From JABWBR01 sp036741235 (GTDB taxonomy: Bacteria > Bacteroidota > Bacteroidia > Chitinophagales > Saprospiraceae), in contig DAINSQ010000017.1 of the NCBI GenBank assembly GCA_036741235.1, positions 1 through 43,874 of the forward strand: 43,874 bases of DNA. Reading direction: 5' to 3'. Every line of letters begins with the position of its first letter. Position 1 is the stretch's first letter. Shown piece by piece: positions 25,006 to 35,000 of this stretch. A program made the translations under genes and the position numbers. A model generated the notes under the pieces. That model made no database searches, was not told where the DNA came from, and worked only from the letters and a program-made list of their open reading frames with translations.

Positions 25006-25058
25006 AAGTTAAAAGCTTTTTGAATTTAAAGGCAAAAATAAAACAATCAACAAGTTCT

Positions 25059-25097
25059 AAAAAAAATCAGTCCCGCTGAATCAACAACGGGACTGAT
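25059..25097 (-). terminator. Intrinsic terminator of the thioredoxin-T9SS gene
   Basis: A perfect 10-bp stem (25066-25075 with 25088-25097, core atcagtcccg / cgggactgat), a 12-base loop and, on the minus strand, a run of T (25059-25066) lie 30 bases beyond the stop codon of the minus-strand 731-residue gene. It isolates that gene from the downstream pair. Confidence 0.88.
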
Positions 25098-25126
25098 TGT
25101 GGTTTGTGTCGTGTAATAGACGAATA

Positions 25127-27322
25127 TTAGTGGGTTACCACAAATTTTCTGCTCACGAGTTTTTCATCGCTTTGCAGCGTCACATAGTACAAGCCGTTGC
25201 TATATGCGGAAGCGTCAACGCGAACCGTGTGCTGGCCTGCATTGTGGTTGCCTGCAACAGCCGTAGTCATCTTCTGACCGAAGGCGTTGTATACGCTGAT
25301 CTGCAGCGGCATAGCCTCGCTGAGATCGAATTGGATGATCAGTTCGTTGTTAACGGGGTTGGGGAAGACATTCAGCGCGCTCACCTCCGTCAATTCGGGA
25401 ACAGATACGACTTCCTGGTAGCCGAATGGGCTGTTGGCATAGTCGGTGAACGTACCGCCTGAAACTACGATTGTGCCATTGGGTTCTTTCAGGCGATAGT
25501 AGCCTGCGCCGTACTGGCAGCAGATGCCGTCGCCCCAGTCGTCAACTACAACTACTTCGTAGCAAGCGTCGGCGGGCAGGGTTACCTGAGCGGTGTTGAG
25601 CGAGTTAGCGGCATAAGCGCCGGGGTTGCCGGCGGCTGCCACGCGGGCGCCGCCGCCGTTGGGGCCTACTACCGTATTACCGCCCGAAGCGATCACGTTG
25701 CCGAGGTCGTCCTTAATATACCAGAACGTTTCATAGGCGTATTGGTCGCACTTCACTTCCATCGTAAGGACTTGCTCGTTGGTTTCGTCCTGGCTGCGGA
25801 AGAAAGAAGTGGAGAATGAGTTGTCATCGCCAAACACATCGGTTTCGCCGTTGATTTGCGTAATCACAAAATCCACGTCGGAGTCATCGGTAAGCGTAAT
25901 TTCATCGAGGGTAACCGTTGCATAGTTGCCCGTAGTGATGCTGCCGGTCCAGGTGTAAGTTTGTACTACCGAGCCGTTTACGCTTACTTCGATCACGGCG
26001 GAGGTGATTTCGTTAGCGCCTGCGTTTTGGATCAGGATCTCGGGGGCGTAGGTCAGTTCAAGACAGAAGATGCCCGATGCGCCGGTGTAAGTAACCAGGC
26101 GGGCGCTGTTGTTGATAGTAGAAGCGCCGGAAACCTCAAACGGGCGGGCGTCTTCAGCGCCGAATTCGCCGCCGGTGAACAGTGTTTCTCCTTCGTCGGT
26201 TACGAGGCTGAAGCTGCCGTTGCCATACTCGCAGCAGATGCCGTCGCCGTAGGCGTCGTAGATCTTGAATTCGAAGCAGCCGTCGGCGGGCAATAATACA
26301 TCGTGGTTGTAAGTCGTATTGCCGCTATAGGCGCCGGGGGCTACATCGCCGGTAAAGATGCCGGGGTTGCCGCCGGAGGCAATTGCGTTGCCGCTGCCGT
26401 CGAGCAATTCCCAGTAGGTTTCAACGCCGTATTGGTCGGTTCTAACTTGTACCGTGGCGTAGTTGCGGTCGATTTCCGGGCCGAGGTCTACGTTGACCAC
26501 CGTGGCGTCGTTGGAAGTATCTTCATCGGCAACGCCGTTGACAGAAGTCACGCGGATTTCAATTTCCGAGTTTTCAGTCAGCGTAACCGGGCTGAATTCT
26601 ACGTCGGCGAAATAGTAGGTAGCCAGGTCGCCGGCATATTCAATCGTCTCTACCAGGTTGCCGTTGATGATCAGGTCGAGCGTGGCGGCAGTAAGGTTGG
26701 TAAGACCCAGGTTCTGGATTTTTGCAGAAGGAGCAAACGTAATTTGATCGCAGAAAGTACCGGTGAAGCCTTCGTATTTGAGGATACCGGCGTTGTTGTC
26801 GCCAAACTGGTACAAGCAATCGCCGTTGGCGGCGTAAAGCGCTGCGACGCCTACCTGACCAACTTCATTGATAATGCGGTTGGGGCAAACGTGGTAGATC
26901 GTCGGGAAATAAGAGATTTCGAGCAGATCGCCGATTGCAGCGTCATCAATGATAGGGAACGGCGTACCTTCCACCCAGTTGCCCTGTGAAGCTGCCGTTT
27001 GGCCCAACAGGTCGGCCATGCCGGTAGAGGGGTCGCCTTCGATCCAGAGCACCATCATTTCGTCGGTGCCGTTGGGGCCGTATTGGTTGTAAAGATCTTC
27101 GAGAGCGTGGGTGTTATGGTAGTTCCAGCACGGGCCGCACCACGTAGCTGATACGTCGATCACAACGGTTTTGCCCTGGTCGAGGAGGTCGTAAAGATTC
27201 CAGGTGTTGCCGTTGATATCCGTACCTGTAAAGTTGGGTGCGATGCTACCCGATGCTAACTGGGCATTTAGCTGCGCGCCGAAAAGCGCCAGAAAAGCAA
27301 ATAGCGTAAAGATTTTTTTCAT
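25127..27322 (-). CDS. Secreted thioredoxin-fold protein with duplicated beta domains, T9SS cargo
   Basis: The 731-residue protein has a signal peptide (1-20, QLNAQ), a TlpA/AhpC-like thioredoxin domain (about 22-185) with WCGPC at 61-65, then two tandem copies of a two-part unit: a CARDB-like domain (about 190-280 and 420-505) followed by a domain ending in DGICC(E/Q)YG (DGICC at 360-364 and 598-602). A T9SS sorting domain closes it (about 650-731, VFPNPVNNELIIQF to KFVVTH). The CXXC should make it a disulfide reductase or exchanger outside the cell, or in the periplasm before export. It has its own promoter (27387-27418) and terminator, so it is a single transcription unit. The substrate is unknown. 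Confidence 0.9.
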   Translation of the reverse strand: MKKIFTLFAFLALFGAQLNAQLASGSIAPNFTGTDINGNTWNLYDLLDQGKTVVIDVSATWCGPCWNYHNTHALEDLYNQYGPNGTDEMMVLWIEGDPSTGMADLLGQTAASQGNWVEGTPFPIIDDAAIGDLLEISYFPTIYHVCPNRIINEVGQVGVAALYAANGDCLYQFGDNNAGILKYEGFTGTFCDQITFAPSAKIQNLGLTNLTAATLDLIINGNLVETIEYAGDLATYYFADVEFSPVTLTENSEIEIRVTSVNGVADEDTSNDATVVNVDLGPEIDRNYATVQVRTDQYGVETYWELLDGSGNAIASGGNPGIFTGDVAPGAYSGNTTYNHDVLLPADGCFEFKIYDAYGDGICCEYGNGSFSLVTDEGETLFTGGEFGAEDARPFEVSGASTINNSARLVTYTGASGIFCLELTYAPEILIQNAGANEITSAVIEVSVNGSVVQTYTWTGSITTGNYATVTLDEITLTDDSDVDFVITQINGETDVFGDDNSFSTSFFRSQDETNEQVLTMEVKCDQYAYETFWYIKDDLGNVIASGGNTVVGPNGGGARVAAAGNPGAYAANSLNTAQVTLPADACYEVVVVDDWGDGICCQYGAGYYRLKEPNGTIVVSGGTFTDYANSPFGYQEVVSVPELTEVSALNVFPNPVNNELIIQFDLSEAMPLQISVYNAFGQKMTTAVAGNHNAGQHTVRVDASAYSNGLYYVTLQSDEKLVSRKFVVTH

Positions 27323-27386
27323 AATCGATAGCCTGTTTAAATGATATGGAAAAGTTTTTAAGTCGCAAAATGACTTTCTAAGTCGG

Positions 27387-27418
27387 CAAAGATAAACATT
27401 GTACTTATTCTGCTACAA
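27387..27418 (-). promoter_or_regulatory. Bacteroidota-type promoter of the thioredoxin-T9SS gene
   Basis: On the minus strand a TTG (27416-27418) is followed after 21 bases by TATCTTTG (27387-27394), matching the -33 TTG / -7 TAnnTTTG consensus at permitted spacing. The start codon is about 64 bases downstream of the -7 box. Confidence 0.65.
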
Positions 27419-27463
27419 TGATATTTCGCATATATTGATGTATATCATCCGACATTTAATCAT

Positions 27464-27961
27464 TTATATTATTCTTTTGTAAACATTTATTGAAAAGGCA
27501 TAAGCATGACGCTCGTCAGGTAGGTGCAAATCGCTCTGCACCAATGCCCATTCGGCCCAGTTTACAACCGGAAAAAAGGCGTCGCCTTCAAACTGGTGGT
27601 GAACGATAGTGAGATACATGGTATCGGCGAGGTGAATGCTTTGCTGGAATACTTGCGCGCCGCCCAATATGAAGATCAGCGGTTCATCGGCCAGCAGGTC
27701 AATCGCTTCGGTTATGCTGTGAGCCTGTACGCATTTTTCACAAAGCGCCAGTTGCCGGCTTTTAGAGATAATGACATTTTTGTAATCAGAAACCAGCGCG
27801 TCGGCGGCTTCGTAGCTCTTTCGCCCCATAACAAACGGCGCGCCGGCGGTGGTGCGCCAGAAGTGCGCCCAATCGTCGGGTAAATGCCAGGGCAGCCGGT
27901 TTTGGAGGCCGATCACCCGATTTTCACTCATAGCCGCTATCAGGGCGATTTGCTTTTTCAC
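27464..27961 (-). CDS. folA: Dihydrofolate reductase
   Basis: The 165-residue protein has the DHFR fold: IALIAAMSENRVIGLQNRLPWHLPDD at the N-terminus with the proton-relay acid (about Asp30), FVMGRKSYEA for NADPH binding and ILGGAQVFQQS for the second cofactor loop. It reduces dihydrofolate to tetrahydrofolate with NADPH in the cytoplasm. The start is GTG at 27961. thyA, a usual neighbour, is not present; the gene stands alone and is divergent from the unidentified 473-residue protein. Length is normal. Confidence 0.96.
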   Translation of the reverse strand: MKKQIALIAAMSENRVIGLQNRLPWHLPDDWAHFWRTTAGAPFVMGRKSYEAADALVSDYKNVIISKSRQLALCEKCVQAHSITEAIDLLADEPLIFILGGAQVFQQSIHLADTMYLTIVHHQFEGDAFFPVVNWAEWALVQSDLHLPDERHAYAFSINVYKRII

Positions 27962-28015
27962 TTGTTATTATTGGATTGATACGGGTATTGTGTTACAAAA
28001 CACTTGCAATTTGCC

Positions 28016-28023
28016 TAATTTTG
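28016..28023 (+). promoter_or_regulatory. Candidate -7 box upstream of the 473-residue protein
   Basis: TAATTTTG matches TAnnTTTG and lies 22 bases before the ATG at 28046. A TTG at 27988-27990 is 25 bases upstream, slightly beyond the usual range. This is tentative. Confidence 0.35.
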
Positions 28024-28045
28024 CGCAGTAATCAAATAATTGCTC

Positions 28046-29467
28046 ATGAGCAGGCGGCGCTTAGAGACCGAACAAAAGGCTTTGGAGATTAACCTGGACC
28101 CCTCTATTTACGGCACTTTTGCTGAGATAGGCGCCGGACAGGAAGTGGCGCGGTATTTTTTTCAGGTAGGCGCCGCTGCAGGCACCATCGCCAAAACGAT
28201 GTCGGCCTACGATAAGGTGTATTCCGATCATATCTATGGATCCGAGCCCAGTGGCCGCTATGTTTGCGAAAGCAGATTGTACAAAATGCTCGACCACGAA
28301 TACGAGCTGATGTTTGCCCGCCTGCGCCACGAGCGCCCCGATACCAATTTTTTTGTCTTTGCCGATACGGTCTCGGCCCTGAACTACCAACGTACGATAA
28401 AAGGCAATGGCTGGATGGGCCTTCGTTTTCAGTTGCACCCCGGGAGCGACCCCAACGACCTGGTGCTCCATGTACGCCTGCTCGACAATGACAACCAACT
28501 CCAGCAACAAGCCATCGGCATTCTGGGTGTCAATCTGATATATGCCTGCTACCGCTATGCCAACGACCCCGAATTGATGATACAGTCGTTGCACGACGGA
28601 TTGCGGGGCCGTGCCAGCATAGATATGGTGCGCCTCACCGGCCCTGATTTCGAATCGGTTGACAACCGGCTGCTCTGCCTTTGGCTGGTCAAACACGGCC
28701 TCTCCGACGTCGCTATGTTCGGCCCTGACCGCCGCTCTATGCATCCCTCTGAATCAATATATAAAAAAGATGCGCTGGTGGTGCGCGGCAGCTTCCGCCC
28801 CCCCACGCTGGTCAACCTCGATATGCTGCGTGCCAGTTTTCAGCAATTCAGGCAAGACCCCGAAGTTGACGCCTCAAAAAGTTGCCTGCTCACGGAAATT
28901 ACCCTCGACAACCTGCGCGCAGAAGGCGATCTTGATGAAAAAGACTACCTCGACCGCGTGGAATTACTCAACGCACTGGGGCAAATGGTACTGATTACTA
29001 ATTGCACTGCCCATCAAAAGCTGATCGCCTACCTGTCGGAGTTTAAAATCAACCGGCTCGGCATGGTCACCGGTGTACGCGAATTACTCGATCTGGTCAA
29101 CGAAAAATACTACAACAATCGCGAAGGCAGCTTATTAGCGGCTTTTGGCGAGTTGTTTACGGCCAATGTGCGCTTTTATGTATACCCCGCTATGCAAGAG
29201 GGCAGCGACGAACTCATGACTGCCTGGCATATGCCCGTGCCCGAGGGGGTCAAGTTCATCTATCAACATCTGCTTGATAACCAACAAATTGTAGATGTAT
29301 CCGGCTACAACCCCGATATTTTGCATATTTTTTCAAAGGAAGTACTGGCTATGCTCCAGCATGGCGAGACGGGCTGGGAAGCGATGGTACCTGCCAAAGT
29401 GGCAGCGCTGATCAAGGAAAAATGCCTGTTTGACTATCCTTCGGAACGAATGGAATTTGAATACTGA
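28046..29467 (+). CDS. Conserved protein of unknown function (473 aa)
   Basis: I do not recognise a defined domain. The product (ATG at 28046; an in-frame TTG two codons upstream is less likely) is soluble, lacks a signal peptide and has no membrane helix. Its regular mix of helices and strands, the absence of low-complexity sequence and normal codon use suggest a real conserved cytoplasmic protein, perhaps an enzyme: segments such as FAEIGAGQEVARYFFQVGAAAGTIAKTMSAYDK and EEGVKFIYQHLL-like ends look structured. The GAGQEVARYF segment resembles a nucleotide-binding turn but is not diagnostic. It is followed 22 bases later by a lipoprotein peptidase gene. No function is proposed. Confidence 0.8.
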   Translation: MSRRRLETEQKALEINLDPSIYGTFAEIGAGQEVARYFFQVGAAAGTIAKTMSAYDKVYSDHIYGSEPSGRYVCESRLYKMLDHEYELMFARLRHERPDTNFFVFADTVSALNYQRTIKGNGWMGLRFQLHPGSDPNDLVLHVRLLDNDNQLQQQAIGILGVNLIYACYRYANDPELMIQSLHDGLRGRASIDMVRLTGPDFESVDNRLLCLWLVKHGLSDVAMFGPDRRSMHPSESIYKKDALVVRGSFRPPTLVNLDMLRASFQQFRQDPEVDASKSCLLTEITLDNLRAEGDLDEKDYLDRVELLNALGQMVLITNCTAHQKLIAYLSEFKINRLGMVTGVRELLDLVNEKYYNNREGSLLAAFGELFTANVRFYVYPAMQEGSDELMTAWHMPVPEGVKFIYQHLLDNQQIVDVSGYNPDILHIFSKEVLAMLQHGETGWEAMVPAKVAALIKEKCLFDYPSERMEFEY

Positions 29468-29489
29468 CCATTTAATTTCAACCAATACT

Positions 29490-30287
29490 ATGCGTTGTTT
29501 GTTAGGAATTATGCTGCTGGGAAGCCTGGGCTGCTCGCAACCCGCTGATCGCACATCAAAGCAGCCCTCAGATGCTTTGCCGGCCGCCTTGAAGGCGCCG
29601 GCGGCTGAACCGGTAGCCGAATCAACACTCCAGTTTGATACGGATTATCTGATGGGGCGCTTTGACCCGGCCAAACACCCCGATTTCACAGTTATAGCCC
29701 CGTCATTTGCCAGTCGCGAAGGTATGTTCCTGCGCAAAGATGCCTACGAGTCCTTCCAACGCATGCACGAGGCCGCCAAACGCGACGGCATCGACCTTCG
29801 CATTATTTCGGCAACCCGCAATTTCGAATACCAAAAAGGCATCTGGGATGCCAAATGGAACGGCCAAAGAAAAGTTGACGGACAGGATCTGTCAAAAACT
29901 ATGCCCGACCCCAAAACCCGCGCCCTGAAAATTCTCGAATACAGCGCTATGCCTGGCGCTTCGCGTCACCATTGGGGTACCGATATAGACCTCAATTCGC
30001 TGGAAGACGAGCATTTTCTCACCGGAGAAGGCAAAAAAGTATACGGCTGGCTGGCAACCAATGCCCCGGCATTCGGCTTTTGTCAACCCTATTCCGCCGG
30101 GCGCCCCACCGGCTACCACGAAGAGAAATGGCACTGGTCGTATACGCCCGTCGCCAAAGCCCTTACCCAATTAGCCAAAGAAAAACTTCGCGATGATATG
30201 ATCTCCGGCTTCGCCGGCGCAGAAGCTGCCCCGGCCATCCGGGTAGTTGATAATTATGTGCTGGGCATTAATCCGGATTGTAAATAA
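29490..30287 (+). CDS. M15/VanY-type D-alanyl-D-alanine carboxypeptidase lipoprotein
   Basis: The 265-residue precursor (ATG at 29490; the longer frame start at 29430 overlaps the upstream gene) has a lipobox ending LGSLGC. The peptidase M15B domain has the zinc-binding motif GASRHHWGTDIDLN (HxxxxxxD) and the downstream EKWHWSY with the third ligand His. Members trim the terminal D-Ala from peptidoglycan stems or act on related peptides. A lipid anchor would keep it at the envelope. The neighbours are an unknown protein and a redoxin; no van genes are present, so a housekeeping wall role is more likely than resistance. Confidence 0.88.
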   Translation: MRCLLGIMLLGSLGCSQPADRTSKQPSDALPAALKAPAAEPVAESTLQFDTDYLMGRFDPAKHPDFTVIAPSFASREGMFLRKDAYESFQRMHEAAKRDGIDLRIISATRNFEYQKGIWDAKWNGQRKVDGQDLSKTMPDPKTRALKILEYSAMPGASRHHWGTDIDLNSLEDEHFLTGEGKKVYGWLATNAPAFGFCQPYSAGRPTGYHEEKWHWSYTPVAKALTQLAKEKLRDDMISGFAGAEAAPAIRVVDNYVLGINPDCK

Positions 30288-30290
30288 AAA

Positions 30291-30379
30291 CCGTCGTCAG
30301 TTGTGGGTTGTCAGTTCTTTTGAAACCGATAATTGACAAACCGACAACTGATAACTGATAACCGACAACAGAGAACCGA
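30291..30379. repeat. Spacer repeat of the 'ttgtcagttgtgggt' family
   Basis: The 89-base spacer contains a left part (gtcagttgtgggttgtcag at 30296 onward) and a right part made of repeated aactgata units; the right part is loosely the reverse complement of the left. It shares 13 bases with the element at 19919-19931. A spurious in-frame extension of the redoxin gene runs through it. Confidence 0.6.
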
Positions 30380-30380
30380 C

Positions 30381-30935
30381 ATGGCTTACACCGAATCAAC
30401 CATGCTGCCCCTGGGCACCAAGGCGCCCGGATTTTCGCTGCCTGACACGGTAAGCGGAAACACCGTATCGCTCGAGGATGTGAAATCAGACAAAGCGACC
30501 GTCGTGATGTTTTTGTGCAACCATTGCCCTTACGTGATACACGTGAATCCCGAAATCAGTCGTCTGGCCCGCGAATACCAGGCCAAAGGGGTAGGCTTTG
30601 TGGGCATCAGCTCTAATGATGTGGAAAAATACCCCGATGACGCGCCGGACAAAATGAAGATTACCGCAGCGCAGGCCGGCTATTCTTTCCCCTATCTGTA
30701 CGATGAAACGCAGGAAGTAGCCAAAGCCTATGATGCGGCCTGTACGCCCGATTTTTATGTGTTTGACGGCGATCTAAGGCTGGCGTACCGGGGGCGCCTC
30801 GACCGCTCAAGGCCGGCCAACCAGGAACCCCTCGACGGCAGCGACCTGCGGGCCGCCCTCGACGCCGTGCTCGAAGGCCGGCCCGCAACCGATAAGCAAT
30901 ACCCCAGCGGGGGATGCAATATTAAATGGAAATGA
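30381..30935 (+). CDS. Thioredoxin-like redoxin (AhpC/TSA-type)
   Basis: The 184-residue protein begins at the ATG at 30381 (MAYTESTMLPLG); an in-frame start at 30333 would translate spacer repeat sequence. It has the peroxiredoxin-like fold: GTKAPGFSLPD, then CNHCPYV as the redox CXXC, PDFYVFDGDLRLAYRGRLD, and a C-terminal GGC. This matches a cytoplasmic family (about 180-190 residues) annotated as thioredoxin family/redoxin, related to PRX-like proteins; no signal peptide is seen. It probably reduces peroxides or disulfides. It precedes the RND efflux genes by 34 bases, possibly in one transcript. Confidence 0.85.
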   Translation: MAYTESTMLPLGTKAPGFSLPDTVSGNTVSLEDVKSDKATVVMFLCNHCPYVIHVNPEISRLAREYQAKGVGFVGISSNDVEKYPDDAPDKMKITAAQAGYSFPYLYDETQEVAKAYDAACTPDFYVFDGDLRLAYRGRLDRSRPANQEPLDGSDLRAALDAVLEGRPATDKQYPSGGCNIKWK

Positions 30936-30969
30936 GTATTTTACAGGCCAATAATGTCAACCGACTAGT

Positions 30970-32064
30970 ATGAATCAGAACCGACGTATTCGCAATATTG
31001 CCATTGTGGGCATCCTCCTGCTGGCATTAGTCTTTATTTTATACCGAACCGGCGTGCTGGGCGGTTCATCGGAAGCCGAAAAAACCGCAGCGCCGGCCCC
31101 TGCCGGCGGGCCTATGGCGCAAGGCCCGGTACCTGTTAAAGCCAGGCTTATTACCAAAGGACAACTCGACGATTATATCATTGTCAACGGTTCTACCGCG
31201 CCCAACGAGGAAGTGACCATCAGCAGCGAAGTCCCCGGTAAAGTGGCCAAAATCCTGTTTAAAGAAGGCGCTGCCGTTCAAAAAGGAACGGCGCTGGTAC
31301 AACTCGACGTAGCCGAACTACAGGCCGAGCGCAAACGCCTGGAAGTACAAAAAGACCTGAATACCAAAATTGCAGAACGCCTCAAAGCCTTATACGAACG
31401 GGAGGGGGTGAGCCTCCAGGAATACGAGGTCGCCAAAGCCGAAGTGGAAAAGGTAAAAGCCGAAATTGCCCTCAATGATGCGCAAATCGAAAAACGCACC
31501 ATCCGGGCGCCTTTCAGCGGCAAACTGGGCCTCCGCCAAATCAGCGAAGGCAGCTACCTGTCGCCCGGCAGCCCCATTATCAGCCTGGTCAGCATTAATC
31601 CCATAGAACTTGAATTTTCAGTACCCGAACGCTATAGCCAGGCCGTCAAGCCGGGTACCCGCGTCAGGTTTAAACTCGACGGTGTAGCAGGCGATTTCAG
31701 CGCCGTTGTCGCCGCTGCCGAACCCATCATTGACGCCGCTACCCGCACTTATAAACTCAAAGCTACCGCCCCCAACGACCGCGGGCTTATCCTGCCCGGC
31801 GCCTTCGCCACCGTAACGGTTAGCCTCCAATCATATGCCGCCACTATCATGATCCCCACGGAAAGCGTAGTGCCCGAACTGGGCGGCAAAAAAGTGTTCG
31901 TGTATCGCAACGGCACAGCCCACCCCGTGGCCATAGAAACAGGCTTGCGCCAGGATGCCGATATTCAGGTGATAAGCGGCCTTAATGAAGGCGATACCCT
32001 GATTACTTCGGGCGTACTGCAAATCAAGCCTGGGGCGCCAGTTACTATTACCTCTTTGCAATAA
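30970..32064 (+). CDS. RND efflux periplasmic adaptor (AcrA/MexA-type)
   Basis: The 364-residue membrane fusion protein has one N-terminal helix (about 8-27) followed by an Ala/Pro-rich linker. The order of domains is: lipoyl half (VNGSTAPNEEVTISSEVPGKVAKILFKEG), a short alpha-hairpin (about 115-165), the second lipoyl half (IRAPFSGKLGLRQISEGSYL), a beta-barrel and a membrane-proximal domain ending ITSGVLQIKPGAPV. It joins the inner-membrane pump to an outer-membrane channel. It lacks a lipobox and is held by its membrane helix. The pump gene starts 12 bases downstream; no TolC-like channel is in the window. Confidence 0.94.
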   Translation: MNQNRRIRNIAIVGILLLALVFILYRTGVLGGSSEAEKTAAPAPAGGPMAQGPVPVKARLITKGQLDDYIIVNGSTAPNEEVTISSEVPGKVAKILFKEGAAVQKGTALVQLDVAELQAERKRLEVQKDLNTKIAERLKALYEREGVSLQEYEVAKAEVEKVKAEIALNDAQIEKRTIRAPFSGKLGLRQISEGSYLSPGSPIISLVSINPIELEFSVPERYSQAVKPGTRVRFKLDGVAGDFSAVVAAAEPIIDAATRTYKLKATAPNDRGLILPGAFATVTVSLQSYAATIMIPTESVVPELGGKKVFVYRNGTAHPVAIETGLRQDADIQVISGLNEGDTLITSGVLQIKPGAPVTITSLQ

Positions 32065-32076
32065 ATCCAGTAGCGC

Positions 32077-35000
32077 ATGAGCAGCTTATCATCCACCAGT
32101 ATACAACGCCCCGTACTAGCCACCGTGATGGCCATCGCTATTGTGCTGTTTGGCTTTATCGGACTCAGTTTCCTCGGTATTCGCGAGTATCCCAGTGTGG
32201 ATCCGCCCATCGTGACGGTTTCGACTTCTTATGTCGGCGCAAACGCCAATATCGTTGAATCTCAGATCACCGAGATCGTTGAAGAGTCGGTTAACGGCAT
32301 CGAGGGTATCCGCTCTATTACTTCCGTGAGCCGCGACGGCCGCAGTACGGTAACGGTAGAATTCAACCTGGAACGCGATATCGAAGCTGCCGCCAACGAC
32401 GTGCGCGACAAAGTATCGCAGGTGGTGGGTCAATTGCCCGTTGATGCCGACCCGCCCGTAGTAGCCAAAGCCGACGCCGACTCGCAGCCCATCGTTTTTA
32501 TCAATATCCGGAGCGATCAGCGTTCACTGCTCGAACTCAGCGATATTGCTGAAAACAACTTCAAAGAACGCCTGCAAACCATCAACGGCGTCAGCGAGAT
32601 TCGCATTTGGGGGCAAAAGAAATACGCTATGCGCCTTTGGATAGACCCCAAGAAACTGGCGGCCTACCAACTCACCTCGCTTGACGTGCGCAATGCGCTG
32701 CAACGCGAAAATATCGAACTGCCCTCCGGCAGCGTAGAGGGCAATACTACCGAATTGACCGTACGCACACTGGGCCGTTTGTCTAGTCCGGAAGAATTCA
32801 ACAACCTCATTGTCAAATCGGAAAACGGCAATATTGTCCGCTTCCGCGATATCGGCTTTGCCGAACTGGGCCCCGAAAACCTGCGCACCATCCTCAAACG
32901 CGACGGCGTGCCGATGGTGGGCAATGCCATCACCCCCCAACCCGGCTCTAACCACATCGAAATTGCCGACGAGGTATACCGCCGGCTCGAACAAATCAAA
33001 AAAGACCTGCCCGCCGATATCCAGGTGGGTATCGGCTTCGATACGACCGAATACATCCGCGCCTCTATCAAAGAAGTGGAAGAAACAATACTGATGGCCT
33101 TTGTGCTGGTAGTGCTGATTATCTTTTTGTTTTTGCGCGACTGGCGCAGTACGTTGATCCCTTCGCTGGCTATCCCTATTTCACTTATCGGCGCATTTTT
33201 TATAATGTATGCAGCCGGCTTTTCGATCAACGTATTAACGCTGCTTGGCATCGTATTGTCTATCGGTATTGTGGTAGATGACGCCATTGTGGTGCTCGAA
33301 AATATTTATGCCAAAATAGAAAAAGGCATGACGCCCATGCAGGCGGCACTAACAGGGTCAAAAGAGATCTTTTTTGCCGTACTGGCTACAACGGTCGCAT
33401 TGGTGTGCGTTTTCCTGCCTGTGATTTTCCTCCAGGGGCTTACCGGGCGTCTTTTCCGCGAATTTGGCGTGGTCATCGCCGGCGCCGTCATTATCTCGGC
33501 TTTTGTAGCCTTGTCGCTCACACCCATGCTCTCTTCGCGTATTCTCAAGCAGCGCGAAGAACACCCCTGGTTTTACAGGGTTACAGAGCCGTTTTTTGTT
33601 TGGTTGACCAATGCCTACTCCTGGTCGCTCGACCGTTTTCTTCGCGTGCGCTGGATGGCTATTGTCATTATGATCGTCGCCGGTTATCTCATTTATTCGG
33701 TTGGGACCGGTTTGTCTTCCGAACTGGCGCCGCTGGAGGACCGGGCCAGGCTGCGGGGCATTGCAACGGCGCCTGAAGGCTCCACTTTTGAATATATGGA
33801 GGCCTACATGGACGACCTGGTGGAGTTGGTACAAAAAGAAGTACCCGAGCTCGAAGGCCTCATCTCTGTTACTTCTCCTGGTTTCGGCGCTTCTTCTTCG
33901 GTAAATACCGGCTTTCTGAATATTATTCTCACAAAAGCCGACCAGCGGGAGCGCTCCCAGAAAGAAATTCTCGGCGCGCTTTCGCCCAAAGTAATGAATA
34001 TGACTGCCGGCCGCACCATCATCACGCAGTTGCCCACCATCGGCGACCAGCGCGGCGGCCTGCCGGTGCAATTCGTTATACAAGCTCCCAATTTCGACAA
34101 ACTCAAAGAAGCCGTCCCGGCATTCCTGGGCGCCGCCCGCCAGGATTCTACCTTTACGTTTGTAGATGTGGACCTCAAATTCAACAAACCGGAAATTCGC
34201 ATCGATATCGACAGGCAAAAGGCGCAGGATTTGGGCGTTTCCGTACTCGATATCGCTCAAACCCTGCAATTGGGGCTTAGCGGGCAGCGTTTCGGCTATT
34301 TCCTGCTTAACGGGCAGCAATACCAGGTGATCGGCCAGATACAACGGGGCGACCGCAACAAACCCATTGATGTGCGCTCGCTTTATGTGCGCAACCGCGA
34401 CGGCCGCATGGTGCAGCTCGACAACGTGATTACGCTGGTAGAGCAAACTACGCCGCCGCAACTCTATCGCTTTAACCGTTTTGTTTCCGCTACCATCTCA
34501 GCGGGGCTGGCCGACGGCAAAACCATCAGCGACGGTATCGAAGCCATGGAAGCCATTGCCGATAAAGTGCTGGACGACAGCTATCAAACCGCCCTCACCG
34601 GCGAATCCAAAAACTTTGCAGAAAGTTCTTCCAGTCTGCTCTTCGCCTTTTTGCTGGCCATCACACTGATCTATCTTGTATTGGCAGCCCAGTTTGAAAG
34701 CTTTATCGATCCCCTGATCATTATGTTTACCGTGCCTTTGGCATTGCTCGGCGCGCTGCTCTCGCTTTGGTATTTTGAGGAAACGCTCAATATTTTTAGC
34801 GAAATCGGTATCATTATGTTGGTGGGATTGGTGGCCAAAAACGGTATCCTCATTGTTGAATTCGCCAACCAGCGAAAAGAACAGGGCCTCGATAAACTGG
34901 CGGCGATCAAGGATGCCTCTGCTTCGCGCTTGCGTCCTATTCTGATGACCAGCCTGTCGACCATTCTAGGTACTCTGCCCATCGCACTGGCGTTGGGCGC

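Noticed and set aside
30333..30380. Upstream start for the redoxin gene
   Set aside because: The extension would translate the spacer repeat, and the ATG at 30381 gives the family's normal N-terminus.
33358..34461. 367-codon minus-strand ORF
   Set aside because: It is antisense to the RND permease and contains no recognisable domain.
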